From Emticicia sp. BO119 (GTDB taxonomy: Bacteria > Bacteroidota > Bacteroidia > Cytophagales > Spirosomataceae): a DNA stretch of 64,000 nucleotides. Location of the stretch: positions 519,209-583,208 of the forward strand of contig NZ_JACETV010000003.1 of assembly GCF_013912375.1 (NCBI RefSeq). The letters run 5' to 3'. Position numbers and translations under genes: made by a program. The notes under the pieces were generated by a model that was given only the letters and a program-made list of their open reading frames with translations, made no database searches and was not told the origin of the DNA. This document shows, piece by piece, positions 26,842 to 36,781 of this stretch (the first letter of the stretch is position 1; the number at the start of each line of letters is the position of its first letter).

Positions 26842-27831
26842 TCAATCTTCGTCTAATTTATACTTTTGCACATCCATTCCGAAATGCAAACCTTTATCAG
26901 CTACTAATTGCTCTAACTCGGTTAATGACTTTTTACCGAAATTGCGGAACTTCATCATATCGGCTACCTCTAATCTTGCAAGGTCGCCCAATGTACGAAT
27001 ATCTGCCGACTTCAAACAGTTGTAAGCACGAACCGACAAATCAAGGTCTTGAAGAGAAGTTTTCAATAGCTTACGCATATGTAAGAATTCTTCATCAACA
27101 ATATTATCTTCGTCATCTTTCTTGGTATCAAATACCATATTTTCGTCTGTAAACTTCAAGAAGTGCTGAATCAGAATATGAGCTGCTTCCTGCAAAGCTC
27201 TTTCAGGGTGGATCGAACCATCCGTTTTGATTTCAAGCAACAATTTTTCGTAGTCAGTACGTTGTTCTACACGGGTATTTTCAATGCTATACTTCACATT
27301 TTTAATGGGTGTATAGATGGAGTCAACCGAAATAAAACCGATTGGCAGGTCGTTTGATTTATGCTCCTCTGCAGAAACATAACCACGGCCTTTATCTACT
27401 ATAATTTCAATTTCGATTTCCTTCTGGTCGTCCAGACGGGCGATTACCAGTTCAGGATTCAAAATCTGGAAACTTTGTGTGAATTTACCGAGGTCGCCCG
27501 CAGTTAAAACACTTTGATTTTTTACTCTGACGGTGAACTTATTATCTACATAATCAGAAACTTTTTTGAAGCGAACCATTTTGAGATTCAAGATGATTTC
27601 CGTCACATCATCTACAACCCCATCAATGCTCGAAAATTCGTGTAATACCCCCGGAAATCTTACCGACGTGATTGCATAACCTTCTAATGAAGATAAAAGA
27701 ATACGACGTAAGGCGTTCCCGATGGTCACACCATACCCTCTTTCAAGTGGCTTAAACTCGAAAAAGCCATGGAAGTCGTCAGCTTTTTCCATGACGACCT
27801 TGTCAGGCATTTGAAATGCTAATATTGACAT
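26842..27831 (-). CDS. rpoA: RNA polymerase alpha subunit
   Basis: A 329-residue alpha subunit. The N-terminal domain (1-230) contains [25 protein letters not shown] in part, the dimer and assembly core, and [37 protein letters not shown] in part. A linker with [13 protein letters not shown] leads to the C-terminal domain (about 255-315) with [22 protein letters not shown] and [18 protein letters not shown], which binds UP elements and activators. Normal length for Bacteroidota. It lies between rpsD and rplQ, with a palindrome-rich 119-bp gap upstream. Confidence 0.98.
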   Translation of the reverse strand: MSILAFQMPDKVVMEKADDFHGFFEFKPLERGYGVTIGNALRRILLSSLEGYAITSVRFPGVLHEFSSIDGVVDDVTEIILNLKMVRFKKVSDYVDNKFTVRVKNQSVLTAGDLGKFTQSFQILNPELVIARLDDQKEIEIEIIVDKGRGYVSAEEHKSNDLPIGFISVDSIYTPIKNVKYSIENTRVEQRTDYEKLLLEIKTDGSIHPERALQEAAHILIQHFLKFTDENMVFDTKKDDEDNIVDEEFLHMRKLLKTSLQDLDLSVRAYNCLKSADIRTLGDLARLEVADMMKFRNFGKKSLTELEQLVADKGLHFGMDVQKYKLDED

Positions 27832-27849
27832 ACGTATGCAGTGTGTTTG

Positions 27850-27935
27850 TTTTCGTTAACGAAAAAGGTGGTTAGCTATACCCACCAATAAAAAAACGTA
27901 GCTGTGCCACCACCGATTTTGTCGGCAATGGCACA
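27850..27935 (-). promoter_or_regulatory. Two hairpins between rpsD and rpoA
   Basis: A perfect 16-nt palindrome (27850-27865, TTTTCGTTAACGAAAA) and a GC-containing hairpin (27903-27909 with 27929-27935, inner stem CCGA/TCGG) lie in the rpsD-rpoA gap. On the minus strand the second hairpin is followed a few bases later by seven T. It may partly terminate or protect the upstream message and so set the rpoA level; the effect is inferred. Confidence 0.4.
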
Positions 27936-27950
27936 ACTAATAGACAAATA

Positions 27951-28556
27951 TTATTTGTTATATAACTCGACGATTGCTTGCTCGTTGAAGTTTTCAGGAA
28001 TCTGATCACGCTCAGGGAAATTAATAAACTTACCTGCAAATTCTGCGCTATCCCACTCTAACCAGTTGTAACGTTTGGCATTACGAGCTTGTAAACTTGT
28101 GGTAATTGCTTCGAGGGCTTTCGATTTTTCACGAACACCTACAATCTGACCCGGTTTCAACACTAATGATGGAATGTTTAGAACTTCGCCATCAACAGTG
28201 ATATGACGGTGTGTAACCAACTGACGTGCAGCACGGCGTGTTGGAGCAATACCTAAACGATATACGGTATTATCTAAGCGGGCTTCGCACAATTTCAACA
28301 GGTTTTCACCTGTACGTCCTTGTTTTACCGAAGCCATATGGAAAAAGCGAGCAAACTGACGCTCCAATATACCGTAAGTATATTTTACTTTTTGTTTTTC
28401 GATTAATTGTTGACCGTACTCCGATTTTTTACTTTTACGTCCTTTACCATGTTGGCCTGGAGCGTAATTCTTTTTACTTAATACTTTGCTTGGGCCCATT
28501 ACCGGCTCGCCAAACTTTCTCGAAATTCTTACTTTCGGACCTGTGTATCTTGCCAT
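27951..28556 (-). CDS. rpsD: 30S ribosomal protein S4
   Basis: A 201-residue S4 starting [19 protein letters not shown] at 28556; the frame is open 23 codons further upstream but without homology. The N-terminal segment lacks the four-cysteine zinc site of the C+ form. The S4 RNA-binding domain lies at about 92-155 ([24 protein letters not shown] in part). S4 binds the 5' domain of 16S rRNA early in assembly and in many bacteria represses its own operon. Confidence 0.97.
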   Translation of the reverse strand: MARYTGPKVRISRKFGEPVMGPSKVLSKKNYAPGQHGKGRKSKKSEYGQQLIEKQKVKYTYGILERQFARFFHMASVKQGRTGENLLKLCEARLDNTVYRLGIAPTRRAARQLVTHRHITVDGEVLNIPSLVLKPGQIVGVREKSKALEAITTSLQARNAKRYNWLEWDSAEFAGKFINFPERDQIPENFNEQAIVELYNK

Positions 28557-28781
28557 TTTTGTTTGATTTAGTGAAATAACGGATTGATTAGCCCCAATGT
28601 CCAAACTATCAATCTTATATAGCATCGCTGCTATGTGTTACTTCCGGTGCCTTTCTTAGAAGGACTTCTGGTTGATTATTAAAAATTAAGAAACAGAAGA
28701 ATGAAAACTTTAACTATCGTTGCCTAAATAAACGAAATTTATCCGGCATTAGTTTAATTTTTTCCACTCTTCTGCTTGCTA

Positions 28782-29177
28782 CTATACTCTTCTGCGTTTT
28801 GGAGGACGACAACCATTGTGCGGTAGAGGAGTTACATCGGTGATTGAAGTTACTTCAATACCTGTGCTTTGTACCGTACGGATGGCTGATTCACGACCAG
28901 CACCAGGGCCTTTTACAAAAACTTCAGCTTTACGCATACCCGCATCATAAGCTACCTGTGCACAGTTCTGTGACGCCATTTGAGCAGCATACGGAGTGTT
29001 TTTCTTAGAACCCTTGAATCCCATTTTACCTGCCGATCCCCAAGAGATTACTTGTCCCTGGCTGTTGGTAATGGAGATAATAATATTATTAAAAGATGCA
29101 CGGATATGTACCTGACCTACCGGCTCTACGATTACTACTCTTTTTTTGGCTTTATCTTTTCTTTTAGCTTGTGCCAT
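28782..29177 (-). CDS. rpsK: 30S ribosomal protein S11
   Basis: A 131-residue S11 starting [19 protein letters not shown] at 29177; ten upstream codons are open but not conserved. Core features are [38 protein letters not shown] and the conserved end [18 protein letters not shown]. It sits on the 30S platform beside the mRNA exit. Between rpsM and rpsD as in other Bacteroidota. Confidence 0.97.
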   Translation of the reverse strand: MAQAKRKDKAKKRVVIVEPVGQVHIRASFNNIIISITNSQGQVISWGSAGKMGFKGSKKNTPYAAQMASQNCAQVAYDAGMRKAEVFVKGPGAGRESAIRTVQSTGIEVTSITDVTPLPHNGCRPPKRRRV

Positions 29178-29288
29178 TGTAACAAAACAGTGTTTAATGA
29201 TTGGCAATACAGAAATACCTGTATTCTGTTCGATTTTACTCCCGTGATTCGTAAAATCCTGTTTAGTATCTTAACCAGATACGCGGGA

Positions 29289-29663
29289 TTACTTAGTAGC
29301 TTTCTTTTTGTTTGCTACAGTCTTACGCTTACCTTTACGAGTACGTGAATTGTTTTTGGTACGTTGACCACGAAGTGGTAAACCTTTACGATGGCGAACG
29401 CCACGGTAGCAACCAATATCCATTAATCGTTTTATGGCAAGCTGCACTTCAGAACGCAACTGACCTTCTACGGTAAATTCTTCGCTGATAATACCGCGAA
29501 TAGCATTCGCTTCAGCGTCGTTCCATTCGCCAGCTTTTTTATCCAAGCTAATGTTTGCTTTTTCTAAAATCTTTACTGACGCGCTACGACCAATACCGTA
29601 GATGTACGTAAGGGCGATTTCGCCTCTTTTTTTGTCCGGGATGTCAACACCTGCAATCCTCAT
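29289..29663 (-). CDS. rpsM: 30S ribosomal protein S13
   Basis: A 124-residue S13: [20 protein letters not shown] start, [13 protein letters not shown] helix-two-turns-helix region, and the arginine-rich end [18 protein letters not shown] that contacts the P-site tRNA. It forms bridges to the large subunit. It starts 6 bp after the end of rpmJ on the same transcript. Confidence 0.97.
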   Translation of the reverse strand: MRIAGVDIPDKKRGEIALTYIYGIGRSASVKILEKANISLDKKAGEWNDAEANAIRGIISEEFTVEGQLRSEVQLAIKRLMDIGCYRGVRHRKGLPLRGQRTKNNSRTRKGKRKTVANKKKATK

Positions 29664-29669
29664 AGATAA

Positions 29670-29786
29670 TTAACCTTGTCTTTGTTTAAACTTCGGATTT
29701 TTTTTGTTAATAACGTAAATTTTACCCTTACGACGGATAACTTTACATTCAGCACTACGCTTCTTTACTGACGCTTTAACTTTCAT
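29670..29786 (-). CDS. rpmJ: 50S ribosomal protein L36 (zinc-free form)
   Basis: A 38-codon gene reading [20 protein letters not shown] and ending NPKFKQRQG. Only one cysteine remains of the four zinc ligands of classical L36, so this is the zinc-independent (C-) version. It lies in its usual place between infA and rpsM. A palindromic element begins directly upstream of its ATG, so its ribosome-binding region is inside that element. Confidence 0.93.
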   Translation of the reverse strand: MKVKASVKKRSAECKVIRRKGKIYVINKKNPKFKQRQG

Positions 29787-29792
29787 AATGCA

Positions 29793-29959
29793 AACCCCTA
29801 ACCCCTAAAGGGGGACTTTTGTAAGAAGTTTTCATGCTTTGGGGTGTTTACACATGAAACTTTCATTATAAAACTATTAAATCATCGTCATTAGTTCCTT
29901 TACCTGCCTTAGCTCCCCTTTAGGGGCCACCGTGGAACGGTTGGGGGCGGTCTTCTTAC
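29793..29959. repeat. MITE-like palindromic element between infA and rpmJ
   Basis: Nested inverted repeats fill this gap: CCCCTAAAGGGG at 29802-29813, CCCCTTTAGGGG at 29915-29926, CCACCGTGG at 29927-29935, arms GTAAGAAG (29821-29828) and CTTCTTAC (29952-29959), and outer AACCCCTAACC with GGTTGGGGG. The right arm overlaps the infA stop codon (29956-29958). The mirrored left and right ends suggest a small non-autonomous mobile element that inserted in the operon without breaking a gene. Confidence 0.65.
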
Positions 29960-30174
29960 TTATAACGATAAGTAATTCTTGCTTTTGTTAAATCGTACGG
30001 CGACATCTCCAGTCTCACCTTATCGCCTGGCAGAATACGAATATAATTCATTCTCATTTTGCCAGAGATATGGGCAATCAGCTCATGTTTGTTCTCCAGA
30101 CGCACACGAAACATAGCGTTTGAAAGAGCTTCCGTAATGATGCCGTCTACTTCGATATTTGCTTGTTTTGCCAT
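29956..30174 (-). CDS. infA: Translation initiation factor IF-1
   Basis: A 72-residue OB-fold protein, full length: [66 protein letters not shown]. It occupies the 30S A site during initiation. Located between map and rpmJ, the usual Bacteroidota order. Its stop codon lies in the right arm of the palindromic element that follows. Confidence 0.97.
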   Translation of the reverse strand: MAKQANIEVDGIITEALSNAMFRVRLENKHELIAHISGKMRMNYIRILPGDKVRLEMSPYDLTKARITYRYK

Positions 30175-30230
30175 ATATTCTGTTACACAGAAAAATTGTT
30201 TTTAGTTTGTTGTCTCTCTGTGCTAAACTC

Positions 30231-31052
30231 CTATGCAATCACTAAATTTCTTTGAGCCAATACTGTTTCAATGTGCTCAAAAGTGGTTAGTATTTCGCCG
30301 ACTCCTTTTCTTACAACAATAGTATGTTCAAAGTGGGCTGCTGCTTTTCGGTCTTCAGTGCGTATGGTCCACTGGTCGTTTTCCTGTAATACACTTCTCC
30401 TGCCCAGCGTAATCATTGGTTCAATAGCTAAAACCATACCCTCCTGCAATTTCGGGCCATTGCCACGTTTGCCAAAGTTAGGTACTTCCGGCGGCTCGTG
30501 CAGATATTTTCCTACACCATGCCCTACCAATTCCCGTACAACGCCATACCCATGTTTTTCGGCGTGGTCTTGCACTGCAAAACTAATATCCCCAATCCGA
30601 TTTCCTGTTTTTGCCTGTTCTATACCCTTGAAAAGCGATTCGTAGGTACATTTCAGTAAGTCAGCTACATCTTTGGCTATCTCGCCTACAGCATAAGTAT
30701 AAGCACTATCGGCATGATAACCATCTTTGTAAACACCACAGTCGATTGATACTATATCTCCTTCTTTCAATGTTCTATTACTTGGGATACCGTGCACCAC
30801 GACATCGTTCACAGAAATACAAAGTGAAGCAGGAAACTTAAGCCCTCCGACATCATAGCCCAAAAAAGACGGATGCCCCTTCTGGTCTTTAATGTATTCG
30901 TAAGCTATTTTGTCTAATTCTTTGGTAGTAATACCCGGAGCGATTACTTTTGCCACCTCTGCCTGAGCCTGGCCTAAAATCTGGCCATTGTTTCGGATAA
31001 TTTCTAACTCCTCGTCCGACTTCAAATATATGATTCTATCCTTTTTGCTCAT
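30231..31052 (-). CDS. map: Methionine aminopeptidase, type I
   Basis: A 273-residue pita-bread-fold metalloprotease that removes the N-terminal Met from nascent proteins. Visible are the His of NDVVVHGIPSNR, the metal-binding Asp residues in SIDCGVYKDGYHADSAYTY, the His of ELVGHGVGKYLHEPPEVPNFG in part, the Glu of LAIEPMITLG and the last Glu of AAHFEHTIVV. No N-terminal zinc-finger extension. Situated 15 bp downstream of secY. Confidence 0.97.
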   Translation of the reverse strand: MSKKDRIIYLKSDEELEIIRNNGQILGQAQAEVAKVIAPGITTKELDKIAYEYIKDQKGHPSFLGYDVGGLKFPASLCISVNDVVVHGIPSNRTLKEGDIVSIDCGVYKDGYHADSAYTYAVGEIAKDVADLLKCTYESLFKGIEQAKTGNRIGDISFAVQDHAEKHGYGVVRELVGHGVGKYLHEPPEVPNFGKRGNGPKLQEGMVLAIEPMITLGRRSVLQENDQWTIRTEDRKAAAHFEHTIVVRKGVGEILTTFEHIETVLAQRNLVIA

Positions 31053-31067
31053 GGTACTACCTTTTGA

Positions 31068-32402
31068 TTAAATAGATACTGTTGATACCGTCTGGCGGCC
31101 TTGGATACGTCCTGATTGCATCAGGCCTTCATAACGTTTCATCAACAAGTAACTTTCAATTTGTTGTAATGTATCTAACACCACACCTACCAGAATTAAC
31201 AACGACGTACCGCCGAAGAAAGAAGCAAAGTTTTGTGTCATTCCTAATAATCCGGCAAGGGCAGGTAAGATAGCAATTACTGCTAATAAGATACCACCCG
31301 GAAGTGTGATTCTGTCTAATATATTAGCGATATAATCAGAGGTTGGCTGACCAGGTTTGATACCTGGGATAAAACCACCACCACGTTTCATATCATCTGC
31401 AATCTGATTTGGGTTAATCGAGATAGCCGTATAGAAAAACGTGAAACCAATAATTAATATGGCATAGATTAAACAATACTGCCAGGAGGTTGGACTATTC
31501 ATGATAATTGCCCAATTCTGGAAAGTATCACTCTTAGTGCTTTCTGCCATGTATGTCAAGATCAAACCCGGAATAAACATCAATGCTTGTCCGAAGATGA
31601 TCGGCATTACACCAGCAATATTCAGTTTCAAAGGCAGATACTGGCGTTGGCCTGTTACTACCTTGTTACCTACAATCTGTTTTGCGTATTGTACTGGTAT
31701 TCTACGGGTTGCCTGCGTAATAGCTACAGCAAACAATACTACCATAAATAAAGCTACGATTTCTATGATGAAGAACAGAATCTGACCGCTTCCGCCTCTT
31801 GAGTTTGCCTCACCAATGATAGCACCCGGAAATCTTGACACGATCCCGATCATGATCATCATTGAGATCCCGTTTCCGATACCTTTTTCGGTCATGCGCT
31901 CACCCATCCACATACACATCACTGTTCCTGCAATGATTAATACAACAGAGCTGATATAGAATAAGCCCTGGCTAATCATGATTGCGTCTGTTGGGATGGT
32001 TGTCTGAACATAGGTAAACCCTTGTGCAGCTGCTACGATGATTGTCAACCAGCGTGTAATCTGATTTAACTTTCTACGACCTGACTCGCCCTCTTTCTGC
32101 AATTTGCTAAAGTATGGCAAAGCCAATGTTAATAGCTGAATTGCGATAGAAGCAGAGATGTAAGGCATAATACCTAATGCCATGATAGAAGCATTCTTGA
32201 ACGCACCACCTACCAATGTATTCAAAAGACCTAACAGGCCATTGTTGGCTGTTAAATCCTTTAACTTCGCCACATCAACACCCGGTAAAACTACGTGGGA
32301 ACCGACACGAAAAATAAGAATTATCAAAAGAGTCTGAAGAATACGCTTCCTCAATTCCTCGATTGACCAGATGTTCTTGAGTGTTGTTATAAATTTGTTC
32401 AT
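31068..32402 (-). CDS. secY: Preprotein translocase subunit SecY
   Basis: A 444-residue, ten-helix channel subunit of the Sec translocon. Characteristic stretches are the N-terminal IWSIEELRKRILQTLLIILIF, the plug region VDVAKLKDLTANNGLLGLLN, the cytoplasmic loop with RRIPVQYAKQIVG and ADDMKRGGGFIPGIKPGQPT, and the C-terminal ESYLLMKRYEGLMQSGRI. It exports the many signal-peptide proteins seen in this window, including those that later use T9SS. Follows rplO by 30 bp. Confidence 0.98.
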   Translation of the reverse strand: MNKFITTLKNIWSIEELRKRILQTLLIILIFRVGSHVVLPGVDVAKLKDLTANNGLLGLLNTLVGGAFKNASIMALGIMPYISASIAIQLLTLALPYFSKLQKEGESGRRKLNQITRWLTIIVAAAQGFTYVQTTIPTDAIMISQGLFYISSVVLIIAGTVMCMWMGERMTEKGIGNGISMMIMIGIVSRFPGAIIGEANSRGGSGQILFFIIEIVALFMVVLFAVAITQATRRIPVQYAKQIVGNKVVTGQRQYLPLKLNIAGVMPIIFGQALMFIPGLILTYMAESTKSDTFQNWAIIMNSPTSWQYCLIYAILIIGFTFFYTAISINPNQIADDMKRGGGFIPGIKPGQPTSDYIANILDRITLPGGILLAVIAILPALAGLLGMTQNFASFFGGTSLLILVGVVLDTLQQIESYLLMKRYEGLMQSGRIQGRQTVSTVSI

Positions 32403-32432
32403 TTTGTTAGGAAAAACAAGGGTTGGTTGAAA

Positions 32433-33278
32433 TTACTCAGCTCTACCTGCGTTAAGTTTATCCTGCAATTCTTTTAACTCATCTAACTTACCATCACGAG
32501 CTAATTCCGCTTGTTCTGCCCAAGTAGTTGGGTCGTGCATTGCATAGTTTGAACCTGCTGCATCAAGAATTTCTTTCACTCTTTCTGCAGGTGTCGCTGC
32601 TAAATCTGCAAAGCTAACGATTCCTTCGTTAATAAGCAAATCGGCAATCTTCGGACCTATCCCTTCAATGATTTTCAAATCGTCTCCTTCTGCTGCTTTT
32701 TTCGCTTTTTTAGGTTTTGCTTCAACTGCAGTTTCTGCTACTGCGGGAGCTGCTACAACCTCTTGCGCTACTAATTTTTCAGCAGGTTTTCCTGTTTTAA
32801 CCGCACCTGCCGAAGCAGAAGGGTCAAAAGTTGCATCAACTGTTGCCGAACCACCCGCTTTCTCGATAGCTGCAATAGCTGATGCCGAGAATGCGTTAGC
32901 TTTTAAAGCAACCGCTGCTGTTAACTCACCACGACCTAAGATTTTCACACGGTCAGATTTTTGCGTCAAACCGTTGTTGTATAAGAAGCCTAAATCCATG
33001 CTATTAGCACCTGTTTTGTCGAACAATGCCTGAATAGTATCAAGGTTAATAGCTTTGTATTCTACTCTGTTAATATTTTTGAAACCAAACTTAGGCACAC
33101 GACGTTGCAATGGCATCTGACCACCTTCAAAACCACGTTTCTGGCTATAACCAGAACGAGACTTTGCACCCTTATGACCACGTTTTGCAGTACCACCACC
33201 GCCAGAACCATGTCCACGGCCTACTCTGTCATTTACTTTAACTGAACCTTTAGCAGGTTGTAATGAACTTAATTTCAT
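32433..33278 (-). CDS. rplO: 50S ribosomal protein L15 fused to a helix-hairpin-helix domain
   Basis: A 281-residue protein, nearly twice the usual L15 length. Residues 1-150 are L15 (GSVKVNDRVGRGHGSGGGGT, AKRGHKGAKSRSGYSQKRGF, GGQMPLQRRVPKFGF). Residues 155-198 are an Ala/Lys/Val-rich linker. Residues 199-281 are a helix-hairpin-helix domain of the DUF4332/flap-endonuclease-like type: DDLKIIEGIGPKIADLLINE, then FADLAATPAERVKEILDAAG and an acidic helical end. HhH domains bind nucleic acid backbones, so the extension may contact rRNA or DNA; no role is established here. Confidence 0.95.
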   Translation of the reverse strand: MKLSSLQPAKGSVKVNDRVGRGHGSGGGGTAKRGHKGAKSRSGYSQKRGFEGGQMPLQRRVPKFGFKNINRVEYKAINLDTIQALFDKTGANSMDLGFLYNNGLTQKSDRVKILGRGELTAAVALKANAFSASAIAAIEKAGGSATVDATFDPSASAGAVKTGKPAEKLVAQEVVAAPAVAETAVEAKPKKAKKAAEGDDLKIIEGIGPKIADLLINEGIVSFADLAATPAERVKEILDAAGSNYAMHDPTTWAEQAELARDGKLDELKELQDKLNAGRAE

Positions 33279-33388
33279 TGTAATTCGATTATTTTAATCG
33301 GTTAAACATACGCAATTCCGATTTTCGGAATCACTCGGCTATGCCTGGCTTGTGCCTACCCATTCACCCATAAAGGGTAAGAATTGGC

Positions 33389-33568
33389 TTATGCTTCTTC
33401 GATAATCAACAAGTGTTGAACCTTGTTAATCATGCCTTGCATAGCTGGGTTTAATTCTTTTTCTACCGTACGGTTTAATTTGCCAAGACCCAAAGCCGCA
33501 ATTGTGCGTTTTTGTACTTCTGGTCTGCCAATCGTACTTCTTACCTGAGTAATCTTTACCTTTGCCAT
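33389..33568 (-). CDS. rpmD: 50S ribosomal protein L30
   Basis: A 59-codon gene reading MAKVKITQVRSTIGRPEVQK, then RTIAALGLGKLNRTVEKELN and NPAMQGMINKVQHLLIIEEA. This is full-length bacterial L30 with its conserved GR and LGLGK motifs. It lies between rpsE and rplO as expected; the short gap to rplO contains a small ATTCCGA hairpin. Confidence 0.96.
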   Translation of the reverse strand: MAKVKITQVRSTIGRPEVQKRTIAALGLGKLNRTVEKELNPAMQGMINKVQHLLIIEEA

Positions 33569-33654
33569 TGTTTTATGTAGGTATATTCCGTGTACTTAAA
33601 GGTTCCCACCACAAAGGTAACCTTTTGTGGCAATGACCTGAAGGCCGGAAGCTA

Positions 33655-34158
33655 TTATCCGTTAAATACTTTTGTCATTTTCACACTACGTTGGAACGCC
33701 ACTGCATGTGGTGCACGCATCTGGCTTAAAGCATCGATAGTTGCTTTTACCACGTTGTGAGGGTTTGATGAACCTTTAGATTTTGCCAATACATTGTGGA
33801 TACCGGCTGCTTCTAATACGGCACGCATCGCACCACCGGCAATAATACCAGTACCAGGGGCTGCTGGTTTTACAAACACAAAACCACCTGAGAATTTACC
33901 GTGAATTTCGTGAGGTACAGTATCGTTGATAACCGGAACAGATACCAGGTTTTTCTTAGCATCTTCGATAGCCTTTGCAATTGCATCGGTTACTTCGTTT
34001 GCTTTACCTAAGCCTTGTCCAACTACACCTTTACCGTCGCCTAACACAACGATTGCCGAGAAACTAAAACGACGACCACCTTTCACCACTTTGGCTACAC
34101 GGTTAATGGCTACAACTCTTTCTTTAAGTTCTGCCTCGTTTACTTTTGCTTTATTCAT
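33655..34158 (-). CDS. rpsE: 30S ribosomal protein S5
   Basis: A 167-residue S5 with its N-terminal double-stranded RNA-binding fold ([40 protein letters not shown]) and the C-terminal domain with [20 protein letters not shown] and [21 protein letters not shown]5 helps to unwind mRNA at the entry channel and affects accuracy. It starts between rplR and rpmD in standard order. Confidence 0.97.
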   Translation of the reverse strand: MNKAKVNEAELKERVVAINRVAKVVKGGRRFSFSAIVVLGDGKGVVGQGLGKANEVTDAIAKAIEDAKKNLVSVPVINDTVPHEIHGKFSGGFVFVKPAAPGTGIIAGGAMRAVLEAAGIHNVLAKSKGSSNPHNVVKATIDALSQMRAPHAVAFQRSVKMTKVFNG

Positions 34159-34176
34159 TGATTGAGAATTGCAAGA

Positions 34177-34524
34177 TTAGAATTTCAAACCGCCTTCTCT
34201 GGCACCATCTGCCAAGGCTTTAATGTTACCATGATACAAATACCCGTTACGGTCAAACACACAGGCTTCGATACCTTTTTCAGAAGCAATCTCGGCAATT
34301 TTCTTACCTACTTCTTTAGAGTTATCAACTTTTACACCTTTCAAACCTAAGCCTGTAGTTGATGCTGAAGCTAAAGTAACGCCTTGGGTGTCGTCGATCA
34401 ACTGAGCGTATATGGCTGTATTTGAGCGGAATACCGACAAGCGTGGTCTTTCAGGGGTTCCTGAAACCTTGCTGCGGATGCTCCACTTAATTTTTTGTCT
34501 TCTATCAGTTTTTACACTTGACAT
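34177..34524 (-). CDS. rplR: 50S ribosomal protein L18
   Basis: A 115-residue L18 from the ATG at 34524 ([20 protein letters not shown]); nine upstream open codons lack homology. [20 protein letters not shown], the [19 protein letters not shown] helix and the end [25 protein letters not shown] identify it. It binds 5S rRNA with L5. Located between rplF and rpsE. Confidence 0.97.
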   Translation of the reverse strand: MSSVKTDRRQKIKWSIRSKVSGTPERPRLSVFRSNTAIYAQLIDDTQGVTLASASTTGLGLKGVKVDNSKEVGKKIAEIASEKGIEACVFDRNGYLYHGNIKALADGAREGGLKF

Positions 34525-34571
34525 TGTTGTAAATATTTTAAGACCTTGCAACGGGTCAGTATATCTAATGA

Positions 34572-35132
34572 TTATTTCTTCTTACCTGAAGTTTTACCAG
34601 CCTTACGACGCACAACTTCACCAACAAAACGAATACCTTTACCTTTGTAGGGTTCAACTTTACGCAGGCCTCTGATTTTTGAAGCTACCAGACCAATCAG
34701 TTGTTTGTCTGTTCCTTCAAGGGTTACCAAAGGGTTCTTACCTTTTTCCATCGCAGTAGTTACTTTCAACTCAGATGGAACCACAAAATATACGTTGTGA
34801 GAGAAACCTAAGCTTAGGTCTAATACGTTTCCGTTGTTAGAAGCTTTATAACCTACCCCTACAATTTCCATTGAAGTTTTGTATCCGGTACTTACGCCTA
34901 TAACCATATTATTGATTAATGAGCGATATAAACCGTGCAAAGCTTTGTGGCGTTTTTGTTCGGTTGGTCTTTCTACTTTTAATTCGTTGTTTTCAACACC
35001 TACTTTGATATCGGAATCAACTTTCTGAGTGAGTTCTCCTTTCGGGCCTTTTACAGTTACAATGTTATGTTCATCAACTGTGATACTTACGCCGGCAGGA
35101 AGAGCAACTGGTTTTTTACCAATTCTTGACAT
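34572..35132 (-). CDS. rplF: 50S ribosomal protein L6
   Basis: A 186-residue L6 with two related alpha/beta domains. [20 protein letters not shown] opens the protein; [20 protein letters not shown] marks the end of domain one, and [20 protein letters not shown] the conserved end of domain two. The C-terminus is basic ([12 protein letters not shown]). It lies near the factor-binding site of the 50S subunit. Confidence 0.97.
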   Translation of the reverse strand: MSRIGKKPVALPAGVSITVDEHNIVTVKGPKGELTQKVDSDIKVGVENNELKVERPTEQKRHKALHGLYRSLINNMVIGVSTGYKTSMEIVGVGYKASNNGNVLDLSLGFSHNVYFVVPSELKVTTAMEKGKNPLVTLEGTDKQLIGLVASKIRGLRKVEPYKGKGIRFVGEVVRRKAGKTSGKKK

Positions 35133-35256
35133 TTTTTTTGAGTTTAAGGCTTCAGGACACTTTCGTTGGGAAACGAGTTATCGAGAGCGGTCAACGATTC
35201 ATTTAATTGTGTTGCAATGCTGCAACGAGAGATAAGCTATTAAAAGGTGTAACCTA

Positions 35257-35658
35257 TTAATAGATGTAGCACAATACTTCGCCACCTACTTTCAACGAAC
35301 GGGCTTCTTTGTCTGTCATTACACCTTTAGAGGTAGAAACGATAGCAATACCTAATCCGTTTAATACACGTGGAATATCAGTTGTACCAGCGTATTTACG
35401 TAAACCTGGTTTAGAAACACGTTTCAATTCTACAATTGCCGATTGTTTCGTAACAGGATTGTACTTCAACGCAATTTTGATAACACCCTGTGGAGCTGTT
35501 TCCTCAAATTTATAGCTTTGAATAAAACCTTTATCGTACAGTACTTGTGTAATCGCTTTTTTGATGTTCGAAGCAGGAATTTCTACCACTCTATGACGCG
35601 CCTTGATGGCATTTCTGATTCTGGTAAGGAAGTCTGCTATTGGATCCGTTGTAATCAT
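35257..35658 (-). CDS. rpsH: 30S ribosomal protein S8
   Basis: A 133-residue S8: [20 protein letters not shown] at the N-terminus and the RNA-binding end [20 protein letters not shown] followed by [11 protein letters not shown]8 binds helix 21 of 16S rRNA and is the spc-operon autoregulator in some bacteria. The 192-bp AT-rich gap upstream, to rpsN, contains a TAATTTTG box on the minus strand (35731-35738) without a good -33 partner. Confidence 0.97.
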   Translation of the reverse strand: MITTDPIADFLTRIRNAIKARHRVVEIPASNIKKAITQVLYDKGFIQSYKFEETAPQGVIKIALKYNPVTKQSAIVELKRVSKPGLRKYAGTTDIPRVLNGLGIAIVSTSKGVMTDKEARSLKVGGEVLCYIY

Positions 35659-35850
35659 TTTGCTGTTTAATTTTGGATACCTAAGCCAACATTGAGCAGT
35701 ATCGTGAGCACGACTTTCTCAATTGGGCTGCAAAATTAGAAAATATTTTTAATAATAGTATATATATATGCAAATATTATTTAGCAGAATTTCTTATTCC
35801 TGATTAAATACCATTAATTCAGGAAATTCTCCTAAGCAATATCGCTTATC

Positions 35851-36120
35851 TTACCAAGATGCTTTAGTAACACCCGGAATCAAGCCTTTACCTGCCATTT
35901 CGCGGAAAGTAACACGGTTGATACCAAACTTACGCATATATCCTCTTGGACGGCCCGTCAGCTTACAACGGTTATGTAATCTAACCGGAGAAGCATTGCG
36001 AGGTAATTTGTCCAGTCCGATATAATCGTTGGCTTCTTTCAAAGCGGCACGTTTCGCTGCATATCTTGCTACCGTTGCCTCTTTTTTTCTATCTCTTGCT
36101 TTTATTGATTCTTTTGCCAT
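35851..36120 (-). CDS. rpsN: 30S ribosomal protein S14 (zinc-free form)
   Basis: An 89-residue S14 of the long, zinc-independent type: it has [20 protein letters not shown] and [20 protein letters not shown], with no CxxC pairs. It belongs to the 30S head, close to the A site. Same place in the operon as in other Bacteroidota, between rplE and rpsH. Confidence 0.97.
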   Translation of the reverse strand: MAKESIKARDRKKEATVARYAAKRAALKEANDYIGLDKLPRNASPVRLHNRCKLTGRPRGYMRKFGINRVTFREMAGKGLIPGVTKASW

Positions 36121-36148
36121 TGTATGACTTTATGATTAATTTCTAATC

Positions 36149-36706
36149 TTATGATTGTTTTTTGGCGCTACTTGCAAAGGGCATTCCCATTGCTTTTAAT
36201 AATTCGTAAGCCTCGGCATCTGTTGGTGCTGATGTTACGAAAGTTATATCCATTCCCTGAATCTTAGAGATTTTATCAATCGAAATCTCAGGGAAAATAA
36301 TTTGCTCTTTAATACCGAAGGTATAGTTTCCACGACCATCAAACCCTTTATCACTGATACCTTTGAAGTCTCTCACACGCGGAAGCGCAATTGATGTCAG
36401 ACGATCCAGAAATTCGTACATTTTTTCTCCACGCAAAGTTACTTTTACACCAATCGGCATATTTTCACGAAGTTTGAAGTTTGATACGGCTTTCTTAGAA
36501 AGTGTTGCTACAGCTTTCTGACCTGTGATGTTTGTAATTTCTTCCAGACTGCTGTCAATCAATTTCTTGTCGCCAGTTGCAGCACCCACACCACGGTTCA
36601 CTACGATTTTTTGTAATACAGGAACCTGCATCACCGATTTGTATCCGAACTTGTCTTTCAAAGCCGGTACTACTTCTGTTGTATATTTGTCTCTTAAACG
36701 TGCCAT
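36149..36706 (-). CDS. rplE: 50S ribosomal protein L5
   Basis: A 185-residue L5: [20 protein letters not shown] at the start, the conserved [12 protein letters not shown] loop, [20 protein letters not shown] and [20 protein letters not shown] near the end. It binds 5S rRNA and contacts the P-site tRNA elbow. Between rplX and rpsN. Confidence 0.97.
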   Translation of the reverse strand: MARLRDKYTTEVVPALKDKFGYKSVMQVPVLQKIVVNRGVGAATGDKKLIDSSLEEITNITGQKAVATLSKKAVSNFKLRENMPIGVKVTLRGEKMYEFLDRLTSIALPRVRDFKGISDKGFDGRGNYTFGIKEQIIFPEISIDKISKIQGMDITFVTSAPTDAEAYELLKAMGMPFASSAKKQS

Positions 36707-36781
36707 TTTTTTAAATCGCTTTTGGGAGAGGATTTCCGACCCTCTTGAGTTGGTCTGGTTTCACAACCAGATTAATGTAAA

